A stretch of DNA of 11,475 nt, taken from CBDAKK01 sp965216965. GTDB lineage: Bacteria > Spirochaetota > Spirochaetia > WTKD01 > G963693115. Position 1 is the first letter of the stretch; each line of letters opens with the position of its first letter. Shown piece by piece: positions 6,848-11,475 of this stretch. The stretch lies in NCBI GenBank assembly GCA_965216965.1, contig CBDCGX010000056.1:1-11475 (forward strand). The letters are read 5' to 3'. A program made the translations under genes and the position numbers. Under the pieces are notes generated by a model. The model saw only the letters and a list, made by a program, of their open reading frames with translations, had not been told where the DNA came from and ran no database searches.

Positions 6848-9043
6848 ATGAATAAAGTTTTAGAAATACTTACAAAGAAAATATTTAATGGAGGAGTAAT
6901 ACGCGAATTTGCTGTGGCAATAGGGCTTATATTTGTTATAGCTATGCTTATTATTCCCATGCCCATATTCTTTTTAGATCTTCTTATGTCTGTAAATCTT
7001 CTTTTGAGTATAGTAATTATTCTTAATGTTCTTTTTATTAGAAGTTCCTTAGAATTTTCTGTGTTTCCATCCATGCTACTTATATCTACTATATTTTCAC
7101 TTGCATTAAATATTTCGTCAACACGACTTATTCTTACGCAGGGGGAAAATTTTACTGGAAAAATAGTGCGGGCGTTTGGACGTTTTGTTGTAGGAACTTC
7201 TGGGCCAGAGGGAATTGTTGTTGGTATAGTTATATTTACAATCCTTATAGCAGTTCAATTTATTGTAATTACAAAAGGTTCTTCTCGAGTATCAGAAGTG
7301 TCGGCTCGTTTTGCACTTGATGCTCTTCCTGGTAAACAGATGGCAATAGAAGCAGAGTTTAATTCGGGAGCAATTACAGAAGAAGAACTTGTACATAGGC
7401 GTAGAGAATTACAGCGAGAGGTTGATTTTTATGGGTCAATGGATGGTGCATCAAAGTTTGTTTCGGGAAACGTAAAGGCAGGCATACTTATAACTATTAT
7501 AAATATGATAGGAGGACTAATAATTGGAACTGTCATAAGACAGGAGTCATTGTCAAGTGCTGTTACTAATTATATACAGCTTACCATAGGTGATGGCTTG
7601 GTGTCGCAACTTCCTTCGTTACTTATATCTACAGCTGCAGGTATAATAGTAACTCGTTCAATATCCCAAGGGAATATTAGCGAAGATATTACAAAAGAAT
7701 TTTCTAATTATAGTCGAATTTACTATATAGCGGGTGGATTGATTAGCATTCTTGCTTTTTTACCGGGATTTCCATGGTATGTACTTCTTCCTTTGGGAGG
7801 GTTTCTTATAATGGGAGCATTGTTTTTAGAGAAGAAAAAAGCAAAGGGGGAAAAGCTTAAACAAGCAGAACAGGAAGTTCAGTCAAAAGAACATTCAGTT
7901 CAAGTTCACACGCAAAGGTTAGAACCGCTTGATCCTATTTCTCTTGAAATAGGATATGATCTTGTTCCTTTAGTTCAAGATAAAAATGGACAAGCAGAAT
8001 TGCTCAATAGAATTTCTAGTATTCGACGTGAAATAGGAATTAAAATAGGAGTAGTTATTCCACTTGTTCGCATATTAGACAACTATGCTTTGGAATCTTC
8101 GCAATACTCTATCAAATTTAGTGGTGTGGAGATAGGGAGAGGAAATATAAGAACCCATAAACTTCTTGCTATAACTTCAGATAGGGTATTGGAGGAACAA
8201 AAGGATAGGTTGTTAGGAGAAAAAACGAAAGAACCCGCATTTGGGTTGCCAGCAATATGGATAAATCGTGAGGATAAGGCATTAGCAGAAAGGATAGGTT
8301 ATACCGTAGCTGATCCGACAGCAGTGATTTCGACACATATTTCTACAATACTAGAAAATAATGCAGCACAGTTACTTACGAGACAAGATACTTCTGGCCT
8401 CTTAGAGCAATTTTCAGAAAAACATCCTACTGTTGTTGAGGACGTAAAGAAGCATTTGAGCATGATGCATATACAACGAGTCTTAAGAGGGCTTTTAGAA
8501 GAAAAAATATCTGTCAGAAATCTTATAGCAATACTTGAAACGTTGAGTGAATATGGAGAGGTAACAAAAGATATAGGTTTTCTTATAGAAAAAACACGGC
8601 AAGCATTAGCTCCTCAGATATCTTCTCAATATGCTGATGAAAATAGAGTAATATATGGATATGCTTTTGACTATGAAGTAGAGAAGAGTATCTTAGATGC
8701 TCAAAATACAGATGGGCAAATGCTTCCTATTGAGTTTAAGCAAAAGATTATACATTCTATTTCAGAAACAATGAAGCCGTTAAAAATTGAAAGAAAAACT
8801 GACAGCATTACTAATGCTACAGAGCATTATGACATGAATATTCCCATACTTATTGTAAGTGAAGGGGTGCGTCTTATTATAAAAGATTTGCTAAGCTCTA
8901 ATCTAAATAAGATAGCATATACAATTCCAATATTTTCTACGCTTGAGATTGCAGATGGTTTTACGCTTAAAATAGTTGGACATATTTCTATAGAAGAAAG
9001 TAATAATGTTATAGAAAACAGAGAAGAGGCGGTAGTAGAATGA
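6848..9043 (+). CDS. flhA: FlhA, flagellar export gate protein
   Basis: FlhA forms the nine-subunit ring of the export gate: membrane domain for proton-driven export, cytoplasmic domain for docking of chaperone-substrate complexes. The product has 731 residues, slightly longer than the usual 690-700. Residues about 20-330 are the eight-helix membrane domain, including the conserved loop with SRVSEVSARFALDALPGKQM (145-164), AIEAEFNSGAI, and FYGSMDGASKFVSGNVKAGI (194-213). Residues about 330-360 are a charged linker, and the rest is the cytoplasmic domain with PLDPISLEIGYDLVPLV, YSIKFSGVEIGRGNI, GLPAIWI and YTVADPTAVISTHIS. The ATG lies two bases after the flhB stop; AAAGGAG at 6828-6834 is a rather distant ribosome site (13 bases). 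The TGA stop overlaps ATG 9040, the likely ancestral flhF start. Confidence 0.97.
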   Translation: MNKVLEILTKKIFNGGVIREFAVAIGLIFVIAMLIIPMPIFFLDLLMSVNLLLSIVIILNVLFIRSSLEFSVFPSMLLISTIFSLALNISSTRLILTQGENFTGKIVRAFGRFVVGTSGPEGIVVGIVIFTILIAVQFIVITKGSSRVSEVSARFALDALPGKQMAIEAEFNSGAITEEELVHRRRELQREVDFYGSMDGASKFVSGNVKAGILITIINMIGGLIIGTVIRQESLSSAVTNYIQLTIGDGLVSQLPSLLISTAAGIIVTRSISQGNISEDITKEFSNYSRIYYIAGGLISILAFLPGFPWYVLLPLGGFLIMGALFLEKKKAKGEKLKQAEQEVQSKEHSVQVHTQRLEPLDPISLEIGYDLVPLVQDKNGQAELLNRISSIRREIGIKIGVVIPLVRILDNYALESSQYSIKFSGVEIGRGNIRTHKLLAITSDRVLEEQKDRLLGEKTKEPAFGLPAIWINREDKALAERIGYTVADPTAVISTHISTILENNAAQLLTRQDTSGLLEQFSEKHPTVVEDVKKHLSMMHIQRVLRGLLEEKISVRNLIAILETLSEYGEVTKDIGFLIEKTRQALAPQISSQYADENRVIYGYAFDYEVEKSILDAQNTDGQMLPIEFKQKIIHSISETMKPLKIERKTDSITNATEHYDMNIPILIVSEGVRLIIKDLLSSNLNKIAYTIPIFSTLEIADGFTLKIVGHISIEESNNVIENREEAVVE

Positions 9044-9232
9044 ATAATAAACAAAGTGTGAATTCAATTTGAAGAAAAAATCATGTTGTCAAAAGACATA
9101 GAATATGAAATACGAAGTAAATATGGTCCTCATGCAATGATTGTTCGTAAAGAAAAAATAAAGAGAAGTTTTATTGAGAAGTTGTTTTTAAGCCCTAAAG
9201 TGAGAAGTAGTAGGATATATACTTGCAAATAA
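9040..9232 (+). pseudogene. flhF: N-terminal segment of flhF, out of frame with the GTPase part
   Basis: This stretch looks empty, but one frame (codons from 9062 to 9229, stop TAA 9230) reads IQFEEKIMLSKDIEYEIRSK then YGPHAMIVRKEKIKRSF and IEKLFLSPKV. This matches the FlhF N-terminal pattern: a strand, a helix with xxxEIRxKYGPxAxIxxxK, and a hydrophobic turn. The frame that holds the GTPase opens at 9204 and reads EVVGYILANN, the natural continuation after SPKV. Dropping one base at about 9203 joins them. Upstream, ATG 9040 overlaps the flhA stop (ATGA) with GAAGAGG at 9023-9029, but its frame ends at TGA 9070; dropping one base near 9064-9070 joins it to the second frame (MNNKQSVN then QFEEKIM). 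So two one-base excesses separate the ancestral start from the GTPase. The segment could be decayed, wrongly sequenced, or translated alone from ATG 9083 (49 residues). Confidence 0.72.
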
Positions 9233-9269
9233 TAGGGATTCTAATCAAATTGGAATATCCCCTAAACTG

Positions 9270-10223
9270 ATGGATAGTGATAGTACACTTGTTCATGACC
9301 ATGTTGTTTCTACTGCAATAAAAGATGTTATAGGTGCTATTAAAGATGAGGTTTACCAGACAATGCAAGGTGATGAAAAGCGGTATAAGGGTCTTCATGA
9401 ATGTCTTTTATTTATGGACCATAATGGTTTTTCAAAAATGGTAAAACAAACTTTCTTAAAATATACAAAGGCTCATTGCACAATACATGAGTTAGAAGAT
9501 AAAGATTGCATGAGGAAAATATTTATAAGTTTTTTATCAAAAAAAATAAGATTTTATTCAAAATTTAAAGGAAATGAGAAAATACAATTAAAACAAAACA
9601 TGTGTGTATTTATAGGTCCGACTGGTATGGGGAAAACTACCTTTATAGCAAAACTTGCAGCAAGCAGATCGTTTCTAGAAAAGAAACTTCCTTTTAAACA
9701 AGAAAAAGGAAAGGAAGCCCCTATAAGTATTCGAATTGCTTCGCTGGATTACTTTAAAGTTGGTGCCGTAGAGCAAATACAGAAGATTGCAAACACATTG
9801 GAAATTCCTTCTTCTAGTCAGATTATGGAACGAGAAGATTTAGAGAAATTTGTAAGAAAAGGGAAAAGACCTGAAATATTACTTGTAGATACAACAGGGA
9901 AAAATCCTAATCATGTGAAAAAAGATTCCATGATGGAATATTTTTCTTTTGTAAGAGAAAAAGTTGATATGTTTTTGGTGGTGAGTGCAAATACTTCAAT
10001 GGTAAATCTTTCTCTTATATTTAAGAATTTTAAGAATTATGATTATGATGCAGTTATTATTACAAAACTTGATGAGGCATATTCCTGTGCGGAAATTGTA
10101 AGTGTTTGTATAGAGTATGATATCCCTATTGCGTATATAGGGTACGGACAGGAACCGTGTGACGAGTTTAATGTTGCAACTTTTCAGGGGATAATAAATT
10201 TCTTAAAAGGAACAAGACAATAA
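9270..10223 (+). CDS. flhF: FlhF, SRP-family GTPase for flagellar placement (intact GTPase part, N-terminus disrupted)
   Basis: FlhF is an SRP-type GTPase that marks where flagella are built, at the cell poles in spirochaetes. The frame from ATG 9270 gives 317 residues, shorter than usual (about 380-450 in treponeme-like proteins). Residues about 1-100 are the helical N domain; the G domain has all main motifs: P-loop GPTGMGKT (116-123), DYFKVGAVEQ (160-169) where DTYRxGAxEQ is usual, DTTGKN (207-212) where DTAGRx is usual, TKLDEA (265-270) and the GQEPCDEF ending. The normal N-terminal segment lies just upstream in other frames (separate entry). ATG 9270 has no ribosome site, and the frame is open back to 9204, so 9270 may not be a real start. 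The GTPase core shows no decay. flhG follows after 41 bases, the usual partnership. Confidence 0.85.
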   Translation: MDSDSTLVHDHVVSTAIKDVIGAIKDEVYQTMQGDEKRYKGLHECLLFMDHNGFSKMVKQTFLKYTKAHCTIHELEDKDCMRKIFISFLSKKIRFYSKFKGNEKIQLKQNMCVFIGPTGMGKTTFIAKLAASRSFLEKKLPFKQEKGKEAPISIRIASLDYFKVGAVEQIQKIANTLEIPSSSQIMEREDLEKFVRKGKRPEILLVDTTGKNPNHVKKDSMMEYFSFVREKVDMFLVVSANTSMVNLSLIFKNFKNYDYDAVIITKLDEAYSCAEIVSVCIEYDIPIAYIGYGQEPCDEFNVATFQGIINFLKGTRQ

Positions 10224-10251
10224 GATATTATTGTATAATATATAATTATAT

Positions 10252-10267
10252 AGAGGTGTAAATAGTG
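10252..10267 (+). promoter_or_regulatory. Shine-Dalgarno and GTG start of flhG
   Basis: AGAGGTG at 10252-10258, six bases before GTG at 10265-10267. It settles the flhG start: a further upstream start is not needed and the P-loop falls at residue 29, a normal place. The preceding AT-rich gap contains TATAAT-like words but no convincing -35 partner. Confidence 0.7.
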
Positions 10268-11116
10268 AGTGTTCATATTGGACAGAACTTTAATTCAAAT
10301 TTCAAGTCGGGCGATACAAAAAAAACTCGTGTTATTGCTGTTACGAGTGGTAAAGGTGGTGTAGGTAAAACGAACATATGCACAAATCTGGCACTTATTT
10401 TTGTAGCAATGGGGAAAAATGTAGTTTTATTTGATGGAGATCTAGGCTTATCAAATGTAAATATTCTTCTCAAGGTAATACCTCAATATAATCTTATAGA
10501 TGTTATGAGGAAGTATCGTAGGATAGATGAAATACTTACAGATTCTGGATATGGATTTCAGTTTTTGAGTGGTATACCGGGGTTTTCGGGGTTGGCAAAT
10601 ATTACGCCTGCAACTGTTGATTACTTTTTCAAAGAAATGTTATATCTTTCATTTGCACATATACTGCTTGTAGATACAAGTGCGGGTATTGGAAAATCTG
10701 TTGTTTCATTTTTAGCTGCTGCAAATGATATTGTAATAGTAACTACACCAGAGCCAACAGCAATGGCAGATGCATACGGTATGATGAAGGTATTATCATC
10801 AGATCTTGATTCAAGTAATGTGAATTTACACTTGCTTGTCAATAAAGTAGCGTCACACCAACAAGGAAAAGAAGTTGCATATCGCATAGTACAGGCAAGT
10901 GAAAGCATTTTAAGACTTAAAGTGTCATATTTGGGTTGCATTAGCGATGATATCACAATAAATAAAGCTGTAATGAATCAAGTTCCGTTTGTCGCATTTA
11001 AACCTAAGACTAAGGCATCAATTGAGCTTCAAAATATTGCACAGTCACTTATAAATCAAGATAACCATGGGGGAGGAAAAGGGCTTAAATTGTTTTTTAA
11101 AGCGATTACTAAATAG
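10265..11116 (+). CDS. flhG: FlhG (FleN/YlxH), MinD-like ATPase regulating flagellar number
   Basis: FlhG is a ParA/MinD-type ATPase that binds FlhF, stimulates its GTPase and limits flagellar number; in some bacteria it also aids C-ring assembly through FliM and FliN/FliY. The 283-residue product has the deviant Walker A motif SGKGGVGKTN (28-37), the DGDLGLSNV segment (58-66), the SGIPGFSGLANIT segment (102-114), the Walker B and switch region LLVDTSAGIG (134-143; usually DTGAGI), TPEPTAMADAY (161-171) and LLVNKV (190-195). The C-terminal GKGLKLFFKAITK could be the amphipathic membrane-binding tail. The N-terminus (MSVHIGQNFNSNF) lacks the DQAxxLR motif that in studied FlhG proteins activates FlhF. 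GTG start, clear ribosome site, 41 bases after flhF. Assignment rests on both motifs and position. Confidence 0.93.
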   Translation: MSVHIGQNFNSNFKSGDTKKTRVIAVTSGKGGVGKTNICTNLALIFVAMGKNVVLFDGDLGLSNVNILLKVIPQYNLIDVMRKYRRIDEILTDSGYGFQFLSGIPGFSGLANITPATVDYFFKEMLYLSFAHILLVDTSAGIGKSVVSFLAAANDIVIVTTPEPTAMADAYGMMKVLSSDLDSSNVNLHLLVNKVASHQQGKEVAYRIVQASESILRLKVSYLGCISDDITINKAVMNQVPFVAFKPKTKASIELQNIAQSLINQDNHGGGKGLKLFFKAITK

Positions 11117-11131
11117 CTCTTTTTAAGTATA

Positions 11132-11475
11132 ATGAGTGAAATTATGGTAAATAAAATTAAATTATCTACCCTTTATGGAATTATATGTACAATATTTGTT
11201 GTTTTTGCGAGTTTTTTTGCTGAGGTTAGTATATTTGTTGTTTTTATACGCTCTTTGTTCTTCCTTTTGGGAAGTTCTATAATAGCATTTTCACTTTTAT
11301 ATGTGTTAGAAAAAATTGTTGGTTCTTTTACTGTAGAAAATAAAAGAAAAATGAATGGATATAAGGCCAGTGTAGATACTACTGGTAAATGGAATGTAAT
11401 GACTGCAGAAAATACAAAAAGTGGAGAAAATCGTAGTGATTATGATAAAAACAGTGAGGCTTCAAAAGGGAATAA
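11132..11475 (+). CDS. Unrecognised small membrane protein (3' end outside window)
   Basis: An open frame runs from ATG 11132 to the window edge with 114 codons visible and no stop. I do not recognise the family. It starts MSEIMVNKIKLSTLYGII, has two hydrophobic stretches (about residues 12-36 and 38-61; GIICTIFVVFASFF and FLLGSSIIAFSLLYVL) and then a polar, Ser/Asn/Lys-rich region likely in the cytoplasm. ATG 11144 (residue 5) is an alternative start; neither has a clear ribosome site. It begins 15 bases after flhG with no terminator between, so it is probably in the same operon. Treponeme motility operons have hypothetical genes between flhG and a sigma factor gene, and this may be one of them; that is an inference from position. 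The codon use resembles its neighbours. Confidence 0.6.
   Translation, partial: MSEIMVNKIKLSTLYGIICTIFVVFASFFAEVSIFVVFIRSLFFLLGSSIIAFSLLYVLEKIVGSFTVENKRKMNGYKASVDTTGKWNVMTAENTKSGENRSDYDKNSEASKGN

Noticed and set aside
9040..9069. A stand-alone ten-codon leader peptide (MNNKQSVNSI) regulating flhF.
   Set aside because: There is no attenuator hairpin or repeated regulatory codons, and it is better explained as the true flhF start cut off by a one-base change.
10231..10250. TATAAT-like words between flhF and flhG as a promoter.
   Set aside because: Such words are common by chance in AT-rich DNA, and no -35 box (TTGACA-like) lies at 16-18 bases upstream.
1..11475. CRISPR array, tRNA or rRNA gene, transposon or phage insertion.
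   Set aside because: No regular spaced repeats, cloverleaf-like segments, transposase-like frames or terminal inverted repeats were seen by reading; nearly all bases are in flagellar genes.

Overview
The window is a single, tightly packed, plus-strand run of flagellar genes: the tail of fliL, then fliM, fliY (a fliN-type gene), fliO, fliP, fliQ, fliR, flhB, flhA, a disrupted flhF, flhG, and the start of an unrecognised small membrane protein. The order fliL-fliM-fliY-fliO-fliP-fliQ-fliR-flhB-flhA-flhF-flhG is the one known from spirochaete motility operons (Treponema, and Borrelia with fliN and fliZ names). The protein details also look treponeme-like, for example the FlhB entry sequence FAAEDEGRTFDPTEHKIRK. 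The DNA is clearly AT-rich, TGA is used as a stop and tryptophan is TGG, so the genetic code is standard. I infer an AT-rich member of the Spirochaetota; I cannot name the genus.

Layout. Positions 1-506 hold the 3' part of fliL. After a 74-base gap with a weak hairpin, fliM (581-1633) and fliY (1633-2856) encode two parts of the C-ring switch. After another 74-base gap come fliO, fliP, fliQ, fliR, flhB and flhA (2931-9043), the whole inner-membrane export gate. Most joins here are overlaps (ATGTGTAA, TAATG, ATGA) or short gaps, typical of translational coupling. Positions 9040-10223 carry flhF, the GTPase that places flagella at the pole, followed by flhG (10265-11116), its MinD-like partner that controls flagellar number. 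From 11132 an open frame for a small two-helix membrane protein runs off the window.

The main anomaly is at the 5' end of flhF. The GTPase part (9270-10223) is intact, but the conserved N-terminal segment lies upstream in another frame. Two separate one-base excesses, one near 9058-9070 and one near 9203, would restore a continuous protein that starts in an ATGA overlap with flhA. This is a decaying or re-organised flhF, a pair of sequence errors, or, less likely, recoding. The next gene, flhG, lacks the DQAxxLR N-terminal motif known to stimulate FlhF, so both partners look unusual at the N-terminus.

The second notable point is in fliY. A near-perfect ribosome binding site followed by an in-frame ATG sits exactly between the N-terminal domain and the acidic linker plus SpoA domain. 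It could yield a separate short FliN-like protein, as internal starts do in the SctQ genes of injectisomes. No stretch over 300 bases lacks a gene; no RNA genes, mobile elements or CRISPR arrays were seen. I found no wholly new system: the region is a known operon with these local oddities.
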